Positions 26,141 to 37,800 of a DNA stretch of 64,000 nt are shown in pieces (the stretch's first letter is position 1; each line of letters opens with the position of its first letter). The translations under genes and the position numbers were made by a program. This stretch comes from Humulus lupulus. Its lineage: Eukaryota > Streptophyta > Magnoliopsida > Rosales > Cannabaceae. The stretch covers positions 275,662,122 to 275,726,121 of the forward strand of contig NC_084795.1 in NCBI RefSeq assembly GCF_963169125.1. Reading direction: 5' to 3'. The notes under the pieces were generated by a model, which saw only the letters and a list, made by a program, of their open reading frames with translations, ran no database searches and was not told the DNA's origin.

Positions 26141-27355
26141 TATATTTATATATAAAGTGGCGTAAATAATAATTAAATGGGGACTGTTGCCCCTAGAAAA
26201 ATAAAATTATCTGTTATTTTACATATAAAATTATTTTTTTTAATATTTTTATTTTTTGTCCTTAGTAAAATAATTATTTTTTAAATTAGGCTTCATTATA
26301 AATTTCTATCCGTTATATTATATATTATCATAATATGAAATTGTTAGCTAGAGCCACAAACTTAGTAAACATGTGCATTTATGGTGAAGAAAAGTAGATG
26401 TTAGCTAGGAATCTAGCTCTTCTATAATTGAATTTTTTGTATTTGCAAATGAAAGATTTTTTTCTAAAATGAAAGGAAATGATAGACTTGTTCGTAGTGA
26501 TGTATTATCATTTGATTTGCGCCTCGATCGCCATATATAATTAATGTGCACATGCTTTTTTTTTTTTTTTACCAATAATAGTATTATACGAAGTTTCAAC
26601 TATTAAAAAATTATATTGGAGTATAGTATCCTACATAAAATAAGTACAAAAAGAGTCATTAATAAATAAATACATAAAATAAGTACAAGAAGAGTCATTA
26701 ATAAACAAATTGAGAAATATCACGATTCCATGATTTAAGATGGTGACTATTTATTGGTGAATTACGGGGAATCACAGGCATTTCTCAGCTCACTTATTTG
26801 GATCTCAATAAATCGAATGTTCGTTGGGATATTGCTCATGATATCGCTCATAATACCATGACAAGAATAGTTATATTTAAAAACCAATATCACTATGAAT
26901 ATGACTCATGATATATACCATAATAAAAATTATTAGGTTCTATCTTAAAACTAATTGATATTTAGTAGAATTATCTATATTCTTATTAATGACTCAATAT
27001 TCTTATACATGTTCCATGTAGATACTATACTCCAATAAATAATACTCACAACAACATCAAAATATTTATATACATTTACAGTTATATTTCATATAATATA
27101 TAACTCTAAAGTATATATATATATATATATATCATGATTCACGATCATATGATTTAGAACGTACGTAGCTAGAGATGGAAATGCAGTAAATAACTGTTTT
27201 AATCAATTAATTAAGCTAAAATGAACTCGTGCATCGATGAGAATCTCAATTAATCATTATGTTTATGCTCTTAATATTTCGGATTTATTATCCTACATTA
27301 TATGCTTTACGACACTAAAAATATGGTGTCTCGTATCAATTTATAAGTAATTAAG
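26141..27355. other. Intergenic AT-rich DNA
   Basis: No gene recognised. A short direct repeat (ACATAAAATAAGTACAA, then AAGAGTCATTAATAAA) occurs twice at about 26632-26706. A (TA)n run is at about 27114-27131. Confidence 0.4.
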
Positions 27356-28673
27356 GAAATGGTTTTTTTACTCAATACACTGCGGTTTTCGAGAGTATTG
27401 AAAAGCGCAATGTATTCGATCGCAGAGAAAAGTGGTATGCCAACCGCGGAGAAAAGTGTCACTTTTCTCTGCGGTTGTAGTAAGCCAACCGCAGAGAAAG
27501 ATGTACTTTTCTCCGCGGTTTTTTTAAAACAACCGCTGAGAAAGAAAGACTTTTCTCTGCGGTTTTATTGAAAAAACCGCAGAGAAAAGTAGTGTAATTT
27601 TTCAAAATTTTGACGAAGCATAACTTTGTGCTCAATTCTCCGTTTTTGGTGTTTTTTTTTTAACTTGGGTATTTTTTCGAGATCTATCCAGCTAAATACA
27701 AAAGAAACCTGAAAACCTGAAAGAAAAAAAACAAAATTTTCAGGTTTTGTCACCGAAAAATCTAAAGAAAAAAAATTCAGCAACCAAATTAATGATTTAT
27801 GAAAAACCTCTCAAAATTTTGATTTCTATTTGTCTATTTCACACAAAATAAACTCTAAAAATAATGATGAAAAAAAAAACAAAAACTATACAAACAAAGA
27901 TATATAGATCATTACCTATTTTGAAGCTCAAGAACACAATGCATGCCCAAAAATACAGTGAAAATGGACAATTTTTCGACCAAATCCTAACTATTTTTAC
28001 TACCAAAAACCTGAAAATAGAGAAATATTAAGCATCAACTTCAGTTTTTAACTAAGATTTAGCTAAAAAAAGATGAAAAAAAAATAGTAAGATGAAGGTT
28101 GAAAGACATACCGCCGCTGTTGAAGAAGTTTTTCGCGGAATGAAGTAGGTTTACGAACCTTGTGGGGAAGAATGAGTTTATATATAGGTCTGGAACTTTT
28201 TCTCCGCGGTTTTATTGAAAAAACCGCAGAGAAAAGTAGTGTAATTTTTCAAAATTTTTACCAAGCATAACTTTTTGCTCGGTTGTCCGTTTTGATTGTT
28301 TTTTTTTTTTAACTTTGATATTTTTTCAAGATCTATCCAAAGAAAATAGTTTTTTCTTTGGATAGATCTTGAAAAAATATCAAAGTTAAAAAAAAAAAAA
28401 AACAATCAAAACGGACAACCGAGCACAAAGTTATGCTTGGTAAAAATTTTGAAAAATTACACTACTTTTTTTCTGCGGTTTTTTCAATAAAACCGCAGAG
28501 AAAAGTAGTGCAACTTTTCTCTGCGTTTTTCTCCCACTTTTCCTACTTTACATTGCGTTTTTTAAAAAATCCGCAGTAACAAAGTTCCTAAGTGTCATTC
28601 AATCATTTTCTCTGCGCTTTTTATTTTAGATTGAAAAAAAAGCACAGAGAAACTCTATATTTATAGTAGTGCA
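27356..28673. mobile_element. Non-autonomous CACTA deletion derivative, related to the element ending at 6491
   Basis: The left part (27360-27590) matches, in inverse orientation, the subterminal zone 6190-6470: the same order of TTTTTTACTCAATACACTGCG, TTTTCGAGAGTATTGAAAAG, AATGTATTCGATCGCAGAG and GCCAACCGC motifs. The right end reads TATAGTAGTG (28664-28673), which inverted is CACTACTATA. The outermost left TIR appears lost. There is no transposase; the interior is filled with repeated CCGCAGAGAAAAGTAGTG units, a palindrome, and a ~100-bp block present three times. Confidence 0.75.
28200..28500. repeat. Near-perfect 300-bp palindrome
   Basis: Arms of about 140 bp centred near 28345: the left arm CTCGGTTGTCCGTTTTGATTG is mirrored by CAATCAAAACGGACAACCGAG, and GATATTTTTTCAAGATCTA by TAGATCTTGAAAAAATATC. 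The loop is only a few bases (around GAAAATAGTTTTTT). Another diverged copy of one arm lies at about 27560-27690. A transcript would fold into a long double strand. Confidence 0.9.
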
Positions 28674-29109
28674 TTAATGTATTCAATTCTCGTACATATA
28701 GTTTGGTGTTTGTTGATATATATGGTGGGACATGATATATATATATATATATATATAAATCTATTGTTGAGAGACAGAAGTGGATGCTCAAACTACCGGT
28801 TGGCCATGACCATAATATCCAAACCCCAGCTCTCTCTGGATGTGAAGACATCATATAGTGACTACTTACTCTAAGTGATGGGGCCTTGTCGATCGCTTTA
28901 TTTTTATTTTTTAGAAAATGGTGTGTCACACACACATATATACATACATATATATATATATAAACCATATGACTGTACCATTTATTTTGTTATTGTATTC
29001 CTTTTTAAAAAAATGCGAATTATATTTATATATGTATTACCTGCCAGTACCAGATCATCGACCATAACTTGACATGACAAACTGTCACTTTCTTGTCCAA
29101 AACTCATAT
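28674..29109. other. Intergenic DNA with TA microsatellites
   Basis: (TA)n runs at about 28736-28756 and 28933-28963 and CACACACA at about 28928. No gene seen. Confidence 0.4.
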
Positions 29110-29118
29110 ATAGTTAAA

Positions 29119-30103
29119 GAATAAATAATATTTTTGCTCCTCGAATTATGAATATTGCATGATCGTGCCTCCTGAATGATTCGCGATATTAAAAACTCTT
29201 CCTGAACTATACACGTTACTGAAATATAAGACTTCTGTTAGATTTCATCGAATGTAGCTAACGAATCGATGATGTAGCATTTTGTCTGTTGATGTGCTAG
29301 TGTCATGTGTAGAATAATTAGCAATTTTGCTATCGACCTTTGACCACTACTGAATTGTGTCTTCTTTATTAAAACTAATTTATTTTTTTTTTCTTTTTAA
29401 AAATAATAATTAAATCCTTAAAGATTAAGAAAATAAACAATACTAAATATTTCAAATTAATTAAATAAAATTTCAAATACTCAAAAATTAAAAATCTAAT
29501 TAATAACAAATAACTTTTTTTTACTTTTTTTTTACAATATAAAATAAATATATGTTAAAATATAAATTAAAATTAAATTCTAAAACAAAGGTTTTCCCAT
29601 TTGTCCTCCTCCTCTTAAATTAAAAGTTTTATTTATTTATTTAAATCCTTCGTCCTCCTCTTTAATTAAAAGTTTTTTCTTTGTTTTAGTATTTATTTTA
29701 AATGTTCGTTCTAAAATTGTTTTAACTAATATTGTGAAAGAAAAAGTAAAAAAGAGTTATTTGTTGATAATTAATTTTTTTAATTTTTTAAGGATTTAAT
29801 TATTATTTTTAAGAATAAAAATATTTTTTTTTTATAAAATAAGTATTATTTGGTAGTAGTCAAAGTTCAGGGGGCAAAATTGATAATTATTCTATACGTG
29901 ACACTGCCACATCAATAGAAAAAAATGTTGCATCATCAATCTGTTAGTCACATAGGGCGAAATTTAACAGAAATCTCATATTTCAGTAACGTGCATAGTT
30001 CAAGGGGAATTTTTAACATTGTAAGTCATTCAAGGGACACGATCATACAGTGGTCATAGTTTGGGGTGGGGGAGGGGGAGGGGGCAAAAATGCTATTTAT
30101 TCA
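29119..30103. mobile_element. Mutator-like MITE with perfect 9-bp target duplication
   Basis: The left end GAATAAATAATATTTTTGCTC is inverted at the right as GGCAAAAATGCTATTTATTC. Direct repeats ATAGTTAAA flank it exactly (29110-29118 and 30104-30112), the 9-bp size made by Mutator transposases. Inverted similarity continues inward (TGATCGTGCCTCCTGAATGA against the complement of TCATTCAAGGGACACGATCA; AACTATACACGTTACTGAAA against TTTCAGTAACGTGCATAGTT). The arms are ~230 bp or more; the middle is A/T-rich with no coding capacity. Confidence 0.9.
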
Positions 30104-30112
30104 TAGTTAAAC

Positions 30113-30778
30113 TTGGATGTGAAGCCTAGCTAGTTGAAGTAGTCATATATATCATATATATATATATATATGAGAAATTGGTGAAAATAACATTTTTTTG
30201 AAGTGATTTTACACTCTGGCCTACTTTTGATAATTTTTTGCAAAATGATCTATATCTAAAATTCGCTCAGTTGTCTAAATTTTTCGATCGACTGTTTGAA
30301 TTTTTTTACCGCCTGCATAAATTTTCGACTAGCTATCTAAATTATAAAAAAACATCTTGCAAAAAATTATTAAAATTAAAATAGAGTGCAAAATATAACA
30401 TAAAAAAATAATAGCCCATTTTGCCAAGAGTATATATATAAATATACTGTTCACTAATTAGTGATCTAACTATAAAGTTTTTCTTGGTGTATTATATATA
30501 TATATATATTAAATAATAATAAACGGCGTACGCGTATACATCTCTAAATAATACAAATACGTACATGTGCAAGAAAACAATGTTATCATCTATTGCATGT
30601 GCATATACCACTAAAAAAAACTCTATAGTGACAGAACATTGGAGATGATAAAAAGCATTACACATGCATGTCACTTTCCTAATTTTTTGCCAAAGTTATA
30701 CACGTTACACTAGATCAGCTTGACAATTGTCAATATATTTATCTTACCTAAACAAATATATATAAATCAATATATATA
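30113..30778. other. Intergenic AT-rich DNA
   Basis: TA microsatellites at about 30155-30170 and 30492-30510; no gene or clear element seen. Confidence 0.4.
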
Positions 30779-31179
30779 CGACAATTTTTATATAGTTAAG
30801 TACCGGTGAGGTGTTTTGGTATTCTAGACCCGTAACAGTTTTTAGCGTGATTTTTTTTTATGACTGTATATATTGTAACTACTTAAAGTACGTTGTAAAT
30901 TTTCAGAAAATTCTGAATAATTTATAATATCAAAAACTAAATTCAAATATGTTATTTTCCACGAGCAAAAAAAAAAAAATTAGTCACGCATGTAATATGT
31001 TTGAATTTAATTTTTGGTATTGTAAATTATTCAGAATTTTTTGAAAATTTACAGGATACTCTAAATAGCTATAGTATACACAGTTATAAAAAAAATTGCG
31101 CTAAAAAATGTTCATGGATCGAGAACATTAAAAACTCCACCAATAAAACTTAAAAGTGAAACATGTACTAAAATTGTCC
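30779..31179. mobile_element. Foldback MITE, family F, copy 2
   Basis: Left terminus GACAATTTTTATATAG and right terminus ACTAAAATTGTCC are inverted. Arms carry the family blocks TTTTCAGAAAATTCTGAATAA (about 30899) and the complement TTATTCAGAATTTTTTGAAAA (about 31026). Same layout as 25740-26140. Confidence 0.8.
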
Positions 31180-32382
31180 AATATATATTTTCCTATATAT
31201 ACACATGGATAGATTGAAAGAGAGGTATAATAATTTCAAATTTTCTATAATAAAATCAATTTTTGGCGGTCACGTAAGTGGTTTTGAAAGCTACACGTAA
31301 GCACGTACATTAGTGATCAATATGAATGGTCAATTAAAGCCTCGACCAATAATATGACCAAACAAAACACTACGTTTCAAATTGATGTGATTTCCATTCC
31401 AAAAAAGAAAAAAAAAATGATGTGATTAATTATGATACAACACAATATAATATCATCTATCATCTATGCCAAATACCAATAATATTGGTCCAGTGGCGAC
31501 AAACTAAGATAATAATGTCATGACGTGGCAGTCTGTCATTGGTTGTCCCTCCTCATCAAGTACTGGACCCCATTCTATAGTGTGATCAGTTTAGTTATAC
31601 GCTGACGTGTCTTTTTCTTCGCATTGAAAGATGAGAGGGAGTTTGATTTGATATATAGTACTCTTAATTAATGCTCAATTATTTTCTTTATTTTTTCATT
31701 TTTCATTTGCTAGGTCAAAATTGGTCGATTAGACTGTATTATTGAATCAAATTAAGTTGCATAAGTTAAAACTATCTATCTATGTATTTGGAATATTGTT
31801 TGCGTTCACTCCAAAGACATTTTATGAATCTATTTTATTTTAATTTTTCTAAATTTAATTCTAAAGATAAGAGATTTTTTTAATAATAACTAGGTGGGTT
31901 CCATTAGCTAGCTAGGTTTAGAGTTCATAGAAAGTTTAAATAATGATCATTATCTTAATCCTAATCTTAAGCACAAATTAATTAAGAGTTTTTTATTTCA
32001 TGAGAGTGATGACAAAGATGTGAGGATATAATATATAAGTACGCAGAAATGTGAGAGTATTGATATGAAATTTCATCACTCATTTGATCTAAAAGTTGAA
32101 ATTTATTGCATACAATATCGATCATAAAATTTTTGGTCAACATATTAGATAGCTCAATGACTTCCTTGAAATTAGCTAAGACTTTGTTTTCCGAAGAAGA
32201 TCATAGGATGAAGTGATGCTAAACCCTACATATGATTCGTTATATATACATGATAATATAAAACATATATATATATATATTTTTCTTTTCTAAAAGGGAT
32301 TAGAATCATAATATCACATCATCTAAAATTGTTAAATTTTAAAAGAACTTATAAAATTTTAATTGATGTGATATTTGTTCAG
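31180..32382. other. Intergenic AT-rich DNA
   Basis: No gene seen. A (TA)n run is at about 32266-32281. Confidence 0.4.
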
Positions 32383-34224
32383 GAGAATTTGAGTTTCTAT
32401 GCTTAATAGGAGTCCTAATAATTAAAAAAAAATGCTGGGAGTTTTTTAAACTTTTCAAAATGATTCCAATTGTTGCTACTAAACCAAAAAGTCCCTTGGC
32501 ATAATTTCTACCATTTTTCTCAATTATCTCTCTAGAAAAAATCTAGGAGTAAGGTAAAATATAAAAGAACTCAATGTAATGGCAAGTATTCATCACTTAA
32601 GACACTAAAATACTGTTTTTTGAACAGATTTGAGCATAATTTTTTGGGGATTTTTTTTTGCAATTTTTGTTTCGATCTAAAACTTTGAAATCTGTAGAAA
32701 ATCGACATTACTCGATGGTACTTGATGTCAGCTCGATAAGGCCTTCAAAATTAAGATTTTCAGGAAAAAATCGACGTTGCTTGATGGTGGTTCGATGATG
32801 GTTCGTTGCGATTCTTGCAAGAGACGTAATTTTTCAATCAGGTGTCCGTTTGAGGTGATTTTTTTTGTATTTTCTCAAGATCTACAGGTTTGAAATGTAG
32901 ATATATACAGTTGGGAAGTGTAAATCCTGAAAAAAAAAATACCAAATGCAAAACATATCTCATGTCATAGACATGTTTTCAAGTTTCGAACTTTGAAAAT
33001 GTGTATATACACATCTGAAATGTATAGATCTCAAAAAAAATATTCAAAATAAATAAACGAATCACCTCAAATGGACACCCGAGTGAAAAATTATGTCTTT
33101 TACAAAAATCTCATCGAGCACCATCGAGCCACCATCGAGTAACGTCGGTTTTTTCATGAAAATCTTGATTTTGAAGGCCCCATCGAGTTGGTATCAAGAA
33201 ATAATCGAGCAAAGTCAATTCCTACAAATTTCAGAGTTTCAAATTTGAAAAATAACTCAAAAATCATGCACTCGATGGTGCTCAATGGCCTTCAAAATCA
33301 TGATTTTCATGAAAAAAATTACTTTGCTCGATGGTGGCTCGATAATGCTCGATGCGATTCTTGCAAGAGACATAATTTTTCACTTGGGTGTCTGTCTGGG
33401 GTGTTTTTTCTTTATTTTAGGTATTTTTTTTTAGATCTACACATTTGAGATGTGCATATACACATTTTCAAAGTTTAGAACTTGAAAGCATACCAAAACA
33501 TATCTTTAACATGAGATATGTTTTGCATTTTGTATTTTTTTCAAGATTTACACTTCCCAAATATGTATATATACACATTTCAAACATATGGATCTTGAAA
33601 AAAAATACCCGAAATAAAAAAAAATACCCCAAACGAACACCTGAGTGAAAAATTACGGCTCTTGCAAGAATTGCATTGAGCAACGTCGATTTTTTCAGGA
33701 AAATCTTGATTTTAAAGGCCCCATCGAGCTGGCATCGAGCACCATCGAACAAGGTCAATTTTTTGAAGATTTCAGAGTTTCAGATCTGAATAAAATCGCA
33801 AAAAAACCTAAAAATCATGCATAGATCTATTCGAAATGCAGTATTTAGTGACTTAATAAGTGAAAGAAACATTACTATATTTGAGAAATAATTACTTACC
33901 CATAAATTTCTACTCCAAGATTCCTCAAAATGTATGTTGCTTTGTGTATTGTGTTTATCTCTACAAGGTGGCTGAAATTATAGATGTTTTTCTGGTGTTG
34001 GTGGTGTTGTTGCTGCCGTGGGTGGTAGTGCCGTGAGGTGAGAGAGAGAGAGATGAAAGAGAGAAGAAAGAAGAGTGAAGAGAGAAGAGAGAAGTGGAGG
34101 AAAATAAGAGGGGTATTTTGGGTAGAGTACTAAAAAATGACATCATTTTGAAATGATTAAAATGCATAGGATTTCGTTTTTAATTAAGACCCTTCATTAA
34201 TAGAAACTCAAATTTCCCAGTGTT
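32383..34224. mobile_element. 1.8-kb foldback element with repeated internal CATCGAG blocks
   Basis: Outer ends: GGAGAATTTGAGTTTCTATG on the left and the complement of CATTAATAGAAACTCAAATT on the right; inward, CTTTTCAAAATGATTCCAAT pairs with the ATTTTGAAATGATT region, and CACTTAAGACACTAAAATACTG with CAGTATTTAGTGACTTAATAAGTG. The middle (32700-33800) contains two nested palindromes with many ATCGAGC and GCTCGATGG blocks and pairs of AGATCTACA...GTGTATATACACAT segments. No transposase is seen. Ends are approximate; flanks share only TGTTCA. Probably a Mutator-like or foldback element. Confidence 0.65.
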
Positions 34225-34809
34225 CATTATTCAACACATCACTAATAATTTTCATTTTTGTCTGGATCACCTAGCATATCAAGTATCATGGTAACTACCT
34301 ACCTCCTAATACCTTAAAATACATTTGACAGCTTCCCATATATAGTTATTTTGCCAAATTATTCATCACATACCCTACTCACAAAAACATCAGTCTAATT
34401 AACTATACGCATAGGTAACATATAACTAACATACATAATAAAGCATAAAGCTTGTCCACTTATGCTTAATTGCTCCAACTTTTTATATATAATCGTTGTG
34501 TAATTGTCCCATCATATCAAACTCTATCCATCAAATAATTAAGCCCCATGAAATAGTGAATAATAATTTCGGAAGGTTAGAGTATATCTGCTATAATATA
34601 ATTCCATAATTAATTAATTAATTTGAATGAATAATAATAGTTATATTTTATATATAAAGGGACAGGGGGGTATGGTTGGGACATCGATGATCACAAGCAA
34701 AAACTAAAAGAGAGAAAGAGAGAGGCTTGGGGTGGCGGGGTATGCTATATAGCAGCTAGCTTTAATTGTCATATATACAATATTCTCTTCCCGGCCGGAG
34801 CTGTGTCCC
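34225..34809 (+). promoter_or_regulatory. Putative promoter and 5' leader of phosphatase 2
   Basis: TATATAAAG at 34651-34659 is a good TATA candidate about 155 bp before the ATG, placing a start near 34685. The leader would hold an AGAGAGAAAGAGAGAGG purine repeat (about 34709-34724) and GCTAGC. I found no clear PHR1-binding site (GNATATNC), which phosphate-starvation phosphatases often have. Confidence 0.5.
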
Positions 34810-37800
34810 ATGGCTCTCCGACGCAAAGAATCCACATTTATACTTAGCCATTTCTTCTTCGAAACTATGATCCTATGTCATGTGTTCATGTCAGCAGCAT
34901 CATCTAGTGCCACAGCGGCGGGGCTCCCACGATTCCAACACGCCGCCAAACAAGACGGCTCTCTCAGCGTCTTGGTTCTAGGAGACTGGGGTAGACGAGG
35001 GCACTACAACCAATCCAAAGTCGCCAATCAGGTAGTCTTAATTATATATTAATTTTATTTACCTACCCACCTATATATACATATATATATACTCTCTTTA
35101 TACTATGATTATGCTCTGTTATTTTGGCTTATATATATATATATATATGTACATGTTAGTATTATTGTAATGAGTAATACTATGGGCGTCGGTATACAGT
35201 GTTCAACCATGTAACTATATGGATTATATGTGAATTCAAATTTCATTTTATGATTTTTAAAACTGACTTACGTGAATACTTGATTGATTATTTGTTTTTA
35301 AATTCTTAATCAAAATGCTGATTCTAATTTTAAGCTACTTAATAGAAAATACTATTTTCATGTTTTCTTCTAATCCAAATCATTATATCCTGAAATCTTA
35401 CAAATTTATTACTTTTTTAATTTTTCAAATTCTCTATCAATCACATATTCAGTTTTTTAAAATTCAAAAACAGTTTACAGATTATGAACCAATCACATTT
35501 TTCAAAAATATGTTTTAAGACTATAAATCTAGATTTTCATTTTAGAAACACACTTTTAACAATGCAGTTTTCTAATCACGAACCAATCATATCCTAACTT
35601 AATTTTTTAAAGGAATTATTGTCGCCCCACCTATCTACTACAAGTGATTTTAATTCGTCCTAGGTAATAACATATTAAATTATGACATAATATATTCCTT
35701 TATATTAATGTAGTGGTACCGAATATCGTTGGCGTCGATGATCTCTTAACCATATTATTATTATATTAATTAAATATACATGTCTAAGAAATTATTGATA
35801 TAATATTAGGTTTGGTTTCCTTTTTTCTTCGGAACTATTATTATAGAAGATATAGTTCGAGAGGGATTCTCTTGGATCCTACTAAAAAAAAAAGCATATT
35901 CTCTGGTGCTAAATCATATTCCTTATTATGAAGTGTGCAATATCATCATGTGGGGTGGTTATATATTATTCCACCTGTTTTGCTCACTCTGGTTAGACTT
36001 TTCCCAATGTCATCAAGTGATGATTATCAACTTTTATTATTATTGGCCCTACCCTTATTCCAAAACCAAAAATACAGTATGGGAAAAACATCATTATGGA
36101 CAAGCTTTGTCTTCTTTGCAACCAATCAAATTATGACACTTTTGAATGATATGAGAAAATAATATATATATATATATATATATAAATAAGTTAAAACTTT
36201 GTTTGAGCTGCTTTTGTGGTCATCTCAAAATTAGATCAATTCTTATATATCTGTGTGTCTGGCCGGTTTGTCCATCAGTTAGAGTAGGCATAAGCCTGTG
36301 GTTCACAAATTCTGTTTTAATTTTTTTTAACAAAAACAATTAGGCCTCGTAATAATCATTTAAGAAGCTCAGCCATGAAAAATGTTGAGCCACCCTTATA
36401 TATACGTGCTAAGCCAAGATTTTCGGTCAGATTATTGTGTTCCATAATATGTCCAACCAATATAATACTGACACCTCTTTTAATTTTCCTTTCATTAAAA
36501 AATTATATTGGTTTCTCTTTTAATGAGCTGTCAAACTTATATTGGTTGGACACATTATGAGATACAATTAATCTGAGAGGGGATCTTGATTTCTATTTAG
36601 CACATTTAGATGCTCAACAACACATGAAGTGGCACCCCATAATTGGTTAGTGATGGCTCAAAATACTTATTAAATTCAAATAAGTAGAACCCGATATTTG
36701 ATTGCACCAAGAGCTTTATGTCACATTCTTGTGGTGTTGAGCAACAATAGTAGCCTTAGCAATTCTCTTACATATAAAAAGAAATGACATGATCAGTTAT
36801 TATGTTAATTAAACTTGGGTGAATTTATACTAATATACCATAATTAATGTCAAGTGGATTCTCGTGTGTTTTCTTTATTTATTTATTTTTTTTTCCCTTT
36901 CTAAAAGTTTATATTCTTTTTCTATAACGTTATTCCCGCGCATCCACTATAAAAAGGAAATAAAAGGAAGAAAAAAAATAGACCAAAAACAGAGGTGAAC
37001 CCCACTTATTTTTAAAAGTTCATACATGTTTTCTCTCTTTTCATTATGGTTAATTATGAATGATTCTTTATTCGTACATTTCTCATTTTAAAATCATTAT
37101 TATCAGCACTTACTATATATAATATGTAGACTCATGTTGAGCGTGGTAATTGGCCAAGCATACCAATTTTATTTTAATTTATTTTTTGTTCCAAAGTATC
37201 TCGTATCATAATTTTCTTAATTTGTGATATAATAATTTAATATATGTATATAATATGCAGATGGGAATAATTGGAGAGAAATTAGATATAGACTTTGTGA
37301 TATCAACGGGTGATAACTTTTACGAAAATGGTCTGACTGGTGTGGATGACCCTGATTTTCAAGATTCCTTTACCAATATCTACACAGCTCCCAGCTTACA
37401 AAAACAGTGGTACTCTGGTAATAATATATATTATATATGCTTTCAACCCTAATCTTTTAGGGTCAACCAAGTTTTTACAGTGTTACTGTTAAATGGGTTG
37501 AGAATACCACTCTATAATATTAGTAAATATCTATTTTGTCAAACACCTTTATTAATGAGATATAGGGATAGTAAATAATTAATGGGGGCCACATTTTTTG
37601 GAGCACCGGTGCACTCCTTTCCTGTTTTTGGTACTTGAATGATTTTCAGCGTACATTTTATTTTTATGATATTGTAGATTGTAGTTATTTAGAAAATCCT
37701 GCAAATTTTAAAGAAATTCTGAATAATTTACAATATAAAAAATATGGTTCAAACATGTTATCTTTCACGCGCATAAGAAAAAACAGTCACACGTGCAACA

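Noticed and set aside
33188..33758. Open frames inside the 1.8-kb foldback element
   Set aside because: Composition follows the palindromic repeats; mirrored frames occur on the other arm; no recognisable protein.
35906..36162. Two overlapping open frames in phosphatase-2 intron 1
   Set aside because: Within a spliced intron whose position is fixed by the paralogue; no domain.
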